DNA of 64,000 bases. Origin: Methylobacterium terricola (lineage in GTDB: Bacteria > Pseudomonadota > Alphaproteobacteria > Rhizobiales > Beijerinckiaceae). Below are positions 16,120 through 24,459 of this stretch, one piece after another. Position 1 is the first letter of the stretch, and each line of letters begins with the position of its first letter. The position numbers and the translations under genes were made by a program. The stretch covers positions 1 through 64,000 of the forward strand of contig NZ_VDDA01000024.1 in assembly GCF_006151805.1 (NCBI RefSeq). Reading direction: 5' to 3'. The notes below the pieces were generated by a model that did not search any database, was not told the DNA's origin, and worked only from the letters and a program-made list of their open reading frames with translations.

Positions 16120-17084
16120 CACTCGACGAAACCCTCCGCTGCGACCTCCGCTGGCGTCACGGGCGTGGCGAGGGTGAAGTACTTGCTCACCACGCGCACG
16201 GTCTGTTCCATGCGCGCGGGGTCGATCTTGCCGAGCGGCATGCCGGGCTGGACCGCCAGATCCTTCACCAGGCGCGTCTCGGCTTCGATGACCGTGGGAT
16301 CGATCTGCTTGTGATGCTTGCTCATGATCGCCGCGGCGCCCGCGGGGTCCGCGAACGCATCCCGCATGCCGCGCAAGGTGGCCCGCACGAAGCCCCGCAC
16401 CTGGTCCGGCCGGCTCGCCAATGTCGACTCGCTGGCGACGAGGCCGTTGCCGTAGAAGTTCAGGCCGGCATCCTTGTAGGCGAGGACCGTCACGGCCTGA
16501 GGCGCCGTTGCCTTCGCGATCAACGGCTCGCCCACCGTGAATTGCCCGATGCCCTCCGCCCGGCGGGTCGCCAGCACCGAAGGCAGAGCGGCGCTGTCCG
16601 CGTTGACCCAGGTCACCTTGGCCCCATCGATGCCTGCCGCCTCGGCATAGGCGGGGAACAGCAACCGCACCGAACTCGACGGCGTATCGGCGATCGTCTT
16701 GCCCTCGAGATCCTTGGGCGTGCGGATCTGGCTCGATGCAAGCGTCATGATCGCCTGCGGCGGCGTTGCGTAAACCACCGCCACCATCTTGACCGGTATC
16801 TTGTCGTTGCCCCGTGCCAGCACCACGGCACCGGCATCGGCAAAGCCGATCGTGGCGGCCCCGGACGCAACTTTCTTGATGGCGTCGGCCGACCCCTGAC
16901 CTCGCAGGATCGTCACATCAAGATTTTCTTGGCGGTAATATCCCTTGTCCAGGGCAACGTAGAAGTAGGAATGCCGGCCATTGAAGCCGAAATCGGTCAC
17001 CAGGGTGACATCCGCCGCCTGGGCGGAAGGCAGCCAGGCGAGAAACCCGGCAACGAGGCCTGGGACGACAGCGCTGAGCTTCAT
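16119..17084 (-). CDS. ABC transporter substrate-binding protein, SsuA/NMT1-like
   Basis: 321 aa. Signal peptide (about residues 1-23, ending PSAQAAD), then an NMT1/SsuA periplasmic fold: VTLVTDFGFNGRHSYFYVALDKGYYRQENLDV, GSADAIKKVASG, and IADTPSSSVRLLFPAYAEAAG. Relatives bind sulfonates, thiamine precursors, phthalate or other aromatic acids. It is the first gene of the unit and diverges from a FAD monooxygenase gene, so the pair may import and hydroxylate the same compound. The ligand assignment is inference. Confidence 0.9.
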   Translation of the reverse strand: MKLSAVVPGLVAGFLAWLPSAQAADVTLVTDFGFNGRHSYFYVALDKGYYRQENLDVTILRGQGSADAIKKVASGAATIGFADAGAVVLARGNDKIPVKMVAVVYATPPQAIMTLASSQIRTPKDLEGKTIADTPSSSVRLLFPAYAEAAGIDGAKVTWVNADSAALPSVLATRRAEGIGQFTVGEPLIAKATAPQAVTVLAYKDAGLNFYGNGLVASESTLASRPDQVRGFVRATLRGMRDAFADPAGAAAIMSKHHKQIDPTVIEAETRLVKDLAVQPGMPLGKIDPARMEQTVRVVSKYFTLATPVTPAEVAAEGFVE

Positions 17085-17141
17085 AGGTCGGGAACCCTCT
17101 CAAGCGAGCGGAAAGCCGGCTTCACGCCTCGTGTCGGCCCG

Positions 17142-17175
17142 GCGTCATTTCATTCTTTAGCGAATGAAATGACGC
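17142..17175. promoter_or_regulatory. Perfect 14-bp inverted repeat in a divergent promoter region
   Basis: GCGTCATTTCATTC (17142-17155) and its exact complement (17162-17175) are separated by TTTAGC. The element lies 58 bp upstream of the binding-protein ATG, in the 358-bp region between it and the divergent monooxygenase. It may be an operator for the nearby MarR protein, or a hairpin in the leader RNA. The rest of the gap shows no gene. Confidence 0.6.
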
Positions 17176-17442
17176 TATCCGAGGCGTTGCCGGTCGGTCA
17201 ACGACGGACCTGGCCGTATGATGAGCAAGGCGCCCGTTACAGCGATCATGATGATGGCATCTTGCTGGTATTTTGATCATCGGTACTGTCGGCGCATCGT
17301 CACGAAACATATTGCGCATTCGATTGGCCAGCATGGCCCGTGCCGGCCCAGCCAAGCGGACAACGGACCCGCTTGACACACGGTCGAAAGGCGCGGAGAT
17401 CAATCAGATCATTCTACATCGAACAATCGATCGCGAGCGTCC

Positions 17443-18573
17443 ATGGACCACATGACGAGAGTTGCCGTCATCGGTGCCGGCCTGGGAGGCTTGACCGTCG
17501 CGGGCCTGTTGCAGCGGGACGGCTTCGCCGTCACCGTCTTCGAACAGGCGAGCGAGTTCTGGCGCATCGGCGCCGGCATCATCCTGGGGGCGAGCACCGC
17601 CAAGGTCCTGCGGCGCCTCGGGCTCGAGGAGGCGCTGGTCCAGACCGGCATCCGGCCCGATGCCTTCGTGAGCCGGGATGTCGCGACGGGGACCGTCCTC
17701 AACGACATGCCGTTCGACGCGGCCGCCGAGGCCCGGTTCGGGGGGGCCTTCGTGAACATCCATCGGGCGGATCTGCACCGGTTGCTGCTCTCGCGGCTCG
17801 CACCGCGGACGGTTCGCTTCGGCCACCGGCTGCTCGGCCTGGACGAGACCGGCGATGGGGTGCGGCTGTCCTTTGCCGACGGGCTCGTCGCAGAGGCCGA
17901 CATCGTCATCGGGGCGGATGGCATCCGGTCGGTGGTGCGCGAGGCGATCCTCGGCCACGAGCCGCCACGCTACGTCGGCAAGGTCGCCATCCGGGCGGTC
18001 TTTCCGAGGGCTCGGGCCCCGGGCGTGCCGATGCGCGACTGCACCAAGTGGTGGGGCGAGGATCGCCATGTCCTGGCCTACTTCATGACGGAGCGGCGCG
18101 ACGAGTGCTACGTCATGGCCGCGATTCCCGACGATCGCTGGGATGCCGACACGCCACCGGCTCCCGGTTCGCGCGACACCTTCCTGGATGCGTTTCCGAC
18201 AGCCCACCCGGAGTTGCGGCAGCTGTTGATGGCAACGGAGAATGTCAGCTTGCTGCCGATCTGCGACCGGCCGCGCCGGGACGTGTGGAGCAGCGGGCGG
18301 ACGGTGCTGATGGGCGATGCCTGCCACGCGGTGCGCCCGTTCATGGCCGCCGGCGGCGCGATGGCCATCGAGGATGCGGCCGTCCTGGCTCGGGCCATCA
18401 CGACCTTCGATGAGCCGGAGCAGGCCTTCGCCCGCTACGCCGCCATCCGCATTCCGCGCGTCGGAGACGTTCAGCGGATCTCGGCCGAAAATTCCTGGCT
18501 GAGAGTGCCGGGGGAGACCGACTGGTTCTTCGGCTACGATCCCTTCGCCGCGCCCGTCGATCGCGCTGCATGA
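17443..18573 (+). CDS. FAD-dependent aromatic monooxygenase, NicC/salicylate hydroxylase-like
   Basis: 376 aa group A flavoprotein hydroxylase: GAGLGGLTVAGLL (FAD dinucleotide fold), GADGIRSVVREAIL (DG motif) and VLMGDACHAVRPFMAAGGAMAIEDA (GD motif). The segment TKWWGEDRHVLAYFM resembles 6-hydroxynicotinate 3-monooxygenase (NicC) more than generic salicylate hydroxylases. It would hydroxylate, with or without decarboxylation, a hydroxylated aromatic or pyridine acid using NAD(P)H and O2. ATG 17443 is used; ATG 17452 is the alternative. It diverges from the SsuABC-type importer. Confidence 0.85.
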   Translation: MDHMTRVAVIGAGLGGLTVAGLLQRDGFAVTVFEQASEFWRIGAGIILGASTAKVLRRLGLEEALVQTGIRPDAFVSRDVATGTVLNDMPFDAAAEARFGGAFVNIHRADLHRLLLSRLAPRTVRFGHRLLGLDETGDGVRLSFADGLVAEADIVIGADGIRSVVREAILGHEPPRYVGKVAIRAVFPRARAPGVPMRDCTKWWGEDRHVLAYFMTERRDECYVMAAIPDDRWDADTPPAPGSRDTFLDAFPTAHPELRQLLMATENVSLLPICDRPRRDVWSSGRTVLMGDACHAVRPFMAAGGAMAIEDAAVLARAITTFDEPEQAFARYAAIRIPRVGDVQRISAENSWLRVPGETDWFFGYDPFAAPVDRAA

Positions 18574-18784
18574 GCCTCGTACCGGCTCTCGTGCTCCCAT
18601 CGGCTGACGGGTCGTCCCATGCCGCTCCTTGCACGCGAGCCGATGATCGCCCGCGACCTCGTCGGTCACGGAGAGAGCCCGCCTGATCCGTGCTGGCTGG
18701 GTGGGGCTGGTCCTCACCCGCCAAACCGATCCACGCCGAACGCAGGTTCGTCGGGCATCCTGAACCGTGAAGGAAGGTGGATAC

Positions 18785-18931
18785 CAAGCCGAGGACGCAG
18801 AGGCGTTCGGCCGGGAGCAGGACGATGCGGGCGCGCTGGATATCTGTGAGGGGCTGCGCCCGATCGGCGACGATGGCGGACAGGTGCGCCAGGCCGGCGG
18901 CACTCGGGATCACGCAGACCGTCTGAGCCAT
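18785..18931 (-). pseudogene. IS630-family transposase, N-terminal fragment
   Basis: From an ATG at 18931 the minus strand encodes MAQTVCVIPSAAGLAHLSAI followed by VADRAQPLTDIQRARIVLLPAERL. This resembles the start of IS630-type transposases common in Methylobacterium, where the helix-turn-helix (EVARRAGVSRPAVWRWQ) normally follows. The similarity stops after about 49 codons, so only a remnant remains. It abuts the PLP-enzyme fragment in the same frame. Confidence 0.6.
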
Positions 18932-18943
18932 GCCTGAGACTCG

Positions 18944-19312
18944 CAGGGGGCTGCCGGAGGGGTAGAACTCCGCCGGGACCCGGTCGTTCTGGTAATGCTC
19001 CGGTTGCCGGCCGCGCAAGGCTTGCGCGTAGGCGTCGGAATCGACGCAGCGGATCGGCATGCCGCCGCCGAGGTCGATCAGACGCGGCGACAGGCCGAGC
19101 CCGGCGGTCGTCTCGATCAGGCCGGCGACCTCCGCCATCGCGGCGACGCGGCTCTCGGTCCCGTGGCCGGAGAGAAGGCGGTGGATGCCCTCGAAGGCGG
19201 AGAGCGCCCGGGACCGGGCGAGGCGGCCGGGCGCCTCCGCAACCGCCTCGCGGCCCATGCCGAACCGGGACTGGCTCGCCGAGGCGGAACCGAGGCGCAT
19301 CGAGCCCAAGGT
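18944..19312 (-). pseudogene. Fragment of a PLP-dependent decarboxylase-like gene (DAP/ornithine decarboxylase fold)
   Basis: About 123 codons resemble the middle of fold-III PLP decarboxylases: SRFGM, LSGHGTESRVAAMAEVAGLI, and LSPRLIDLGGGMPIRC (compare the GHxHxGS and DxGGG motifs of that family), then DRVPAEFYPSGSPL. There is no catalytic Lys region upstream and no C-terminal half. The frame runs straight into an IS630 fragment at 18931. The flanks 18574-18784 and 19313-19404 show no supported gene. Confidence 0.6.
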
Positions 19313-19404
19313 CCACCAACATTGCCCAGATCGCAGGCCAAGCAGCCCTATATCGCCGAACCCTTGGGCACACCGCATGAATATATCGCAAAGCTCGCAA
19401 AATA

Positions 19405-19421
19405 CGTGGAATATTCCCACG
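19405..19421. promoter_or_regulatory. Near-perfect palindrome upstream of the Liv-type importer
   Basis: CGTGGAATATTCCCACG is palindromic apart from one unpaired base and contains the perfect core GGAATATTCC. It lies 86 bp upstream of the binding-protein ATG in an AT-richer tract, a sensible place for an operator or activator site. Confidence 0.45.
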
Positions 19422-19506
19422 AAATATGGTCGGTTCGGCCATCCCTTGGAAGCGTCAAGTCGGCGACCTGCGGCTTGGCTGGCGTGCCGCCGCATCGGAG
19501 GACACC

Positions 19507-20646
19507 ATGATCGCGCGAATTCTCGTGGCAGCCGCGCTCACCGTGACGGCGTTCGGGGCAAGCGCACAGGTCAAGGTCGGGGTGATCTCGTCCTCGACCG
19601 GGCCGGTATCGGTGGTCGGGATCCAGCAGAAGAACACCGTCGAGATCCTGCCCCGCAAGATCGGATCGCTCGACGTCGCTTACGTCTTCCTCGACGACGC
19701 CAGCGATCCGACGCAGTCGGTCAAGAACGTCCAGAGGCTGCTGATCGAGGACAAGGTCGATGCGATCATCGGGCCGTCCGGCACGCCGGGCGCGATGGCG
19801 GTATTGCCGTTCATCGCCGAGGCGAAGACGCCGCTGCTGGCGCCGGTCGGCAGCACGGCGGTGGTGCTGCCGATGGATGCCCAGCGCCGGTGGGTCTTCA
19901 AAACCACCCAGAACGACGACCTCGTCATGAACGCCCTGTTCGGCGAGCTGAAGCGGAGCGGGACCAAGACCGTCGCCTTCATCGGCACCAGCGATCCCCT
20001 CGGGGAGAACTTCGAGAAGGCCGCGCGGATCGCCGCCGAGAAGACGGGCATCAAGATCGTCGCGAGCGAGCGCTACGCCCGCACCGACACCTCGGTCACC
20101 GGCCAGGCGCTGCGGATCCTCTCGGCCAATCCCGACGCGGTGCTGATCGGGACCGCCGGCGCCGCGACGATCCTGCCGGAGGTCACCCTGGTCGATCAGG
20201 GCTATCGCGGCCGGCTCGTCCAGACGCACGGCGCGGCCACGCCGGAATTCCTGAAGCTCGGCGGCAAGAAGGTCGAGGGGACGCTGCTCGCGGCGAGCCC
20301 GATGCTGGTCCTCGACGAACTGGGTGACGACGTCCCGGCGAAGCGCGTCGCCCTCAGCTATATCGGCCTCTACAAGGCGAAGTACGGCACCGAGCCGGGG
20401 ACCTTCGGCGCCAACGTGTTCGATGCCGGCCTGCTGCTGGAGCGGGCCGTCCCGATCGCCGCCGCCAAGGCCACTCCCGGCACGCCCGAATTCCGGGCGG
20501 CATTGCGCGACGCGATCGAGAGCACCCGCGACCTCGTCGGCGCCCAGGGCGTCTACAACATGACGCCCGAGGACCATAGCGGCTTCGACGCCCGCAGCGT
20601 CGTGCCGATCGTGGTCAAGAACGGGAAGTGGACGCTGCTGAAATAG
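19507..20646 (+). CDS. ABC transporter substrate-binding protein, branched-chain amino acid/amide (Liv) class
   Basis: 379 aa. Signal peptide (residues 1-22, ending FGASAQ), then a type I periplasmic fold: VGVISSSTGPVSVVGIQQKN, DASDPTQSVKNVQRLL, IIGPSGTPGAMAVLPFIAEAKTPLL and AFIGTSDPLGENF. The GGAGG just upstream fixes the ATG at 19507. Liv-class receptors bind amino acids, amides, urea and also aromatic acids. It directly precedes the fused permease/ATPase and an auxin-degradation-like gene set, so an aromatic acid is a candidate ligand (inference). Confidence 0.92.
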   Translation: MIARILVAAALTVTAFGASAQVKVGVISSSTGPVSVVGIQQKNTVEILPRKIGSLDVAYVFLDDASDPTQSVKNVQRLLIEDKVDAIIGPSGTPGAMAVLPFIAEAKTPLLAPVGSTAVVLPMDAQRRWVFKTTQNDDLVMNALFGELKRSGTKTVAFIGTSDPLGENFEKAARIAAEKTGIKIVASERYARTDTSVTGQALRILSANPDAVLIGTAGAATILPEVTLVDQGYRGRLVQTHGAATPEFLKLGGKKVEGTLLAASPMLVLDELGDDVPAKRVALSYIGLYKAKYGTEPGTFGANVFDAGLLLERAVPIAAAKATPGTPEFRAALRDAIESTRDLVGAQGVYNMTPEDHSGFDARSVVPIVVKNGKWTLLK

Positions 20647-20718
20647 GCCCCCGTTCCGGTCACGGTCCCGGAAACCACCCGCGTCGAACCGTCTCGTAGC
20701 CTGTCCGGAGTCGAGACC

Positions 20719-23574
20719 TTGACCACATTCGTCGCTCTCTACCTCGCACAGGACGGACTCGCCAACGGCGCCATCTATGCGCTTCTGGCGCTGGCGATCG
20801 TTCTGGTGTTTTCCGTGACGCGGGTGATCTTCATCCCGCTCGGCGAGTTCGTCGCCTTCGGGGCGCTGACCTATCTCGGGCTTCAGGAAGGGACTGGCGG
20901 CGTCACCGGGGGCTTCGTCGGGCTCCTCGCGATGGCCTGCCTCGCGGTGGAGGCATTCGCCGGCCTGCGCCGCGGACGTCCGGTACCGGCCCTGCGGGCG
21001 GGCCTGCGCCAGGCCGCTTTGCCCCTCGGCCTCGCCCTCGGCAGCGTCGTGCTGCCCACGGCCGGGTTCCCGCTCGCCGTCAACGCCGTCCTGGCGGTCG
21101 CCCTGGTGGCGGCTTTGGGTCCGCTGCTCTACCGGCTGGTCTACCAGCCCCTGGCGGAGGCCTCGGTCCTCACCCTGCTGATCGTGTCGGTGGCGCTCCA
21201 TCTCGTGCTGGTCGGCGTCGCCCTGGCGCTGTTCGGGCCCGGGGGCGTGCGCTCGGCCCCGCTCCTCGACCTGCGCGTCACCCTCCTCGACGTCCCGGTC
21301 ACCGGCCAGACCGTGATGACGCTGGCCGTGACGGTTCTCCTGATCGGCGCGCTCTCCCTGGCGTCCCGCAACACGCTCTACGGCAAGGCGATGCGGGCGG
21401 CGGCGATCAACCCGATCGGCGCACGGCTGATGGGGATCTCGGCCCCGCTCGCCGGCCGGCTGTGCTTCCTGATCGCCGGGATCGTCGGAGCGCTGTCAGG
21501 GGTCATCGCCGCCTCCTCGACCACGATGCTCTACGACACCGGCTTCCTCCTCGGGCTGAAGGGTTTCGTAGGGGCGATCCTCGGCGGTCTCGCGAGCTAC
21601 CCCCTCGCGGCCCTCGGGGCGGTGCTGGTCGGCCTCCTGGAGAGCTACGCCTCGTTCTTCGCCAGCGCCTACAAGGAAGTGATCGTCTTCGGCCTGGTGG
21701 TGCCGATCCTGCTGGTCCGCACCCTCCGCCAGGGCCGCCTGCTCGAGGACGACCACGACGCCGCGCCGGCCTTCGTCCTCGATGACAGCCCGGAGGCGAT
21801 GCGGCGGCAGGCCTGGGCGCAGCGGGCGCTGGTTGTCGCCTTCGTCGCCGGAATCGCCGTGGCCCCCGTCGTCCTGTCCGACTATTCCCTCGCCATCCTC
21901 GACTATGTCGGCCTCGCGGCGATCGTGGCGCTCGGCCTCGTGCTGCTCACCGGAATCGCCGGACTGACCTCGTTCGCCCAGGCGGCCTATGTCGGGCTCG
22001 GCGCCTACACCACCGGCTACCTGTCCTCGGCCTACGGCCTGTCGCCCTGGCTCACCCTGCCGGCGGTGCTCGCAGCCTCCGGCCTGCTGGCGCTCGCCGC
22101 CGGCCTGCTGACGGCTCGGCTGTCGGGCCACTACCTGCCGCTCGCGACCCTCGCGCTCGGCCTCGTCGCCCACGCCCTGTTCGGCACCCTGGAGGTGACC
22201 GGCGGCCAGTCCGGCATGGCCAACGTGCCCGGATTGACCCTCTTCGGTCATCCGCTCCAGGGTCCGAGGCCGTTCTACGCCGTCATCTGGCTCGTCGTCC
22301 TCGGCGGATTGCTCGCCCTGCGCAACCTGCTCGATTCCCGGCCCGGCCGCGCGATCCGTGCCCTGAGGTCCGGCCTGGTGATGGCCGAGAGCGTCGGCGT
22401 CGATACCCGCGCGATGAAGATCGCGAGCTTCGTCGTCGCCTGCCTGCTCGCCGGGCTCGCGGGCTGGCTCTATGCCCATTTCCAGCGCTTCCTGAACCCG
22501 TCGCCGTTCTCGATCACCCAGGGCATCAACTACCTGTTCATGGCGGTGATCGGCGGCGCCGGCAGCCTCGTCGGCGCGGTGGCGGGGGCCGCGATCGTGG
22601 TGATGGGCAACCAGTGGCTCCAGTCGGTGCTGCCGCGGATCTTCGGGGCGCAGGGTGATTTCGAGGTCATCGTGTTCGGGCTCGCGGCCATCCTGATGCT
22701 GCAACGACTGCCGCACGGGATCTGGCCGGCCCTGGCCGCCCTGCTGCGGCTGCGGCCTCCCGGCGCCCGCCCGGCCGCCCCCGGCACCCCGGCGCTCGCG
22801 GCCCGCGACAAGCCGGCCTCGGGCGAGACGGTGCTGGCGGTGCGCGGGATCCACAAGGCGTTCGGCGCCCTGCTGGCCAACCGCGACATCAGCCTCGACG
22901 TGCAGGCGGGCGAGATCCTGGCGCTGATCGGTCCGAACGGGGCCGGCAAGAGCACCCTGTTCGACATCGTCTCCGGCATCACCCCGCCGACCTCCGGCAC
23001 GGTCGAGTTCCGCGGGCGGAGCGGATTGTCCCTGCGGGCCCTGGCGCTCGGCGGCATGGGACGCACCTTCCAGCACGTCCGCATCCTTCCCGACATGTCG
23101 GTGCTCGACAACGTGGCGCTCGGCGCCCATGCCCGCGGCCGCGGCGGGCTGGTCCGCGCGGCCCTGCGCCTGGACCGGGGCGAGGAGGCGCGGATCGTCG
23201 CCGAGGCCCAACGCCAGCTCGATCGGGTCGGCCTCGGTCACCTCGCGATGCGGAGCGCCGGAAGCCTGTCGCTGGGCCAGCAGCGCCTGCTCGAGATCGC
23301 CCGGGCGCTCGCCAGCGATCCCTGCCTCCTGCTCCTCGACGAGCCGGCGGCCGGCCTGCGCCACCTGGAGAAGCAGGCCCTCGCGGACCTGCTGGTTCAG
23401 CTCCGGTCGGAGGGGATGGGCATCCTCCTCGTCGAGCACGACATGGATTTCCTCATGGGCATCGCCGACCGGGTCCTCGTCATCCAATTCGGCGTGAAGC
23501 TCGCCGAGGGCGATCCCTCGTCGATCCAGCGCGACCCGGCCGTCATCGAGGCCTATCTCGGAGCCGCCGCATGA
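20719..23574 (+). CDS. Liv-class ABC transporter: fused LivH-LivM permeases and LivG ATPase
   Basis: 951 aa single chain. Residues about 1-345 are a LivH-type permease (DGLANGAIYALLALAIVLVF at the N-terminus). About 370-670 are a LivM-type permease (YVGLAAIVALGLVLLTGIAG; FAQAAYVGLGAYTTGYLSS). After an Ala/Pro-rich linker, about 705-951 are a LivG ATPase with Walker A GPNGAGKST, signature LSLGQQRLLEIARAL, Walker B CLLLLDEPAAGL and H-loop LLVEHDMDF. These are normally three genes. The start appears to be TTG at 20719, with GGAG upstream. The stop overlaps livF. No frameshift is visible across the junctions. Confidence 0.9.
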   Translation: MTTFVALYLAQDGLANGAIYALLALAIVLVFSVTRVIFIPLGEFVAFGALTYLGLQEGTGGVTGGFVGLLAMACLAVEAFAGLRRGRPVPALRAGLRQAALPLGLALGSVVLPTAGFPLAVNAVLAVALVAALGPLLYRLVYQPLAEASVLTLLIVSVALHLVLVGVALALFGPGGVRSAPLLDLRVTLLDVPVTGQTVMTLAVTVLLIGALSLASRNTLYGKAMRAAAINPIGARLMGISAPLAGRLCFLIAGIVGALSGVIAASSTTMLYDTGFLLGLKGFVGAILGGLASYPLAALGAVLVGLLESYASFFASAYKEVIVFGLVVPILLVRTLRQGRLLEDDHDAAPAFVLDDSPEAMRRQAWAQRALVVAFVAGIAVAPVVLSDYSLAILDYVGLAAIVALGLVLLTGIAGLTSFAQAAYVGLGAYTTGYLSSAYGLSPWLTLPAVLAASGLLALAAGLLTARLSGHYLPLATLALGLVAHALFGTLEVTGGQSGMANVPGLTLFGHPLQGPRPFYAVIWLVVLGGLLALRNLLDSRPGRAIRALRSGLVMAESVGVDTRAMKIASFVVACLLAGLAGWLYAHFQRFLNPSPFSITQGINYLFMAVIGGAGSLVGAVAGAAIVVMGNQWLQSVLPRIFGAQGDFEVIVFGLAAILMLQRLPHGIWPALAALLRLRPPGARPAAPGTPALAARDKPASGETVLAVRGIHKAFGALLANRDISLDVQAGEILALIGPNGAGKSTLFDIVSGITPPTSGTVEFRGRSGLSLRALALGGMGRTFQHVRILPDMSVLDNVALGAHARGRGGLVRAALRLDRGEEARIVAEAQRQLDRVGLGHLAMRSAGSLSLGQQRLLEIARALASDPCLLLLDEPAAGLRHLEKQALADLLVQLRSEGMGILLVEHDMDFLMGIADRVLVIQFGVKLAEGDPSSIQRDPAVIEAYLGAAA

Positions 23575-24332
23575 CCGTCGCGGCCTTCCCCGCCCCGCCC
23601 CGCAAGACCGTCCTGGAGGTCCGCGACGTCCGCGTCGCCTACGGCCGGGTCGAGGCGGTCCGGGACGTGTCGCTGACGATCCGCGAGGGCGAGATCGTCG
23701 CGATCATCGGACCGAACGGCGCCGGCAAGACGACGCTGCTCGCCGGCCTGATGGGCCTGCTCCCTCTGTCCGGCACCATGACGGTGTTCGGCGAGACCCT
23801 GGGCAACGGTCCCGAGGTCGGCGCGCTCGTGCGGCGCGGGGTCGCCCTCATCCCCGAGAAGCGGGAACTCTTCACCAGCCTGTCGGTCGAGGACAACCTG
23901 CGTCTCGGCGCCTTCGACCGCTATCGCCGCGGCGACCGCACGCTCGCCGCGAGCCTGTCCGAGATCTTCGCCCTGTTCCCCCGCCTGCACGAGCGCAGGG
24001 AGCAGGCGGCCGGAACGCTCTCCGGCGGCGAGCGGCAGATGCTCGCGATGGGGCGGGCCCTCATGGCGGCGCCTAAGCTCCTGATGCTCGACGAGCCCAG
24101 CCTCGGCCTCGCGCCGCTCGTGACCCGCGACGTCCTCGCGACCGTCGCCGGCCTGCGGGATCGCGGCATCGCCTGCCTCCTCGTCGAACAGAACGCCCGC
24201 GCCGCCCTGGCGATCGCCGACACGGCCTGCGTGATGGAATCCGGCCGGATCGTCGCGGCCGGGCCGGCGCGGGACATCGCGAGCGATCCCAGGGTGATCC
24301 AGACCTATCTCGGGACCCGCTCCGGCGGCTGA
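23571..24332 (+). CDS. livF: Liv-class ABC transporter second ATPase LivF
   Basis: 253 aa: Walker A GPNGAGKTT, signature LSGGERQMLAMGRALM, Walker B LLMLDEPSLGLAPL, and the LivF-type ending LLVEQNARAALAIADTACVMESG. It pairs with the LivG domain of the preceding fusion as an ATPase heterodimer. Its ATG overlaps the fusion gene stop by 4 bp. A 127-bp gap separates it from the amidase gene, which may have its own promoter. Confidence 0.93.
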   Translation: MTVAAFPAPPRKTVLEVRDVRVAYGRVEAVRDVSLTIREGEIVAIIGPNGAGKTTLLAGLMGLLPLSGTMTVFGETLGNGPEVGALVRRGVALIPEKRELFTSLSVEDNLRLGAFDRYRRGDRTLAASLSEIFALFPRLHERREQAAGTLSGGERQMLAMGRALMAAPKLLMLDEPSLGLAPLVTRDVLATVAGLRDRGIACLLVEQNARAALAIADTACVMESGRIVAAGPARDIASDPRVIQTYLGTRSGG

Positions 24333-24459
24333 CGGGAACGTCGTGGTCCCGGGGCGGCCCGGGATCGAAGATCCTGTACTTTTCGATTGAATTTTCCAGT
24401 GAAATCGGGTATCAGACTGTGACGCCTTGGTCGCTCGTCGCGCTCGATGGAGGCAGGTC

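Noticed and set aside
21496..23487. 663-codon open frame antisense to the Liv fusion gene
   Set aside because: Composition and lack of motifs mark it as a shadow. The plus-strand frame carries all Walker and permease signatures.
24333..24459. GC-rich inverted repeats after livF as a terminator, and a half-palindrome upstream of the amidase as a MarR site
   Set aside because: The hairpins are short, lack a T-run and are common by chance at this GC. The half-palindrome arms match poorly.
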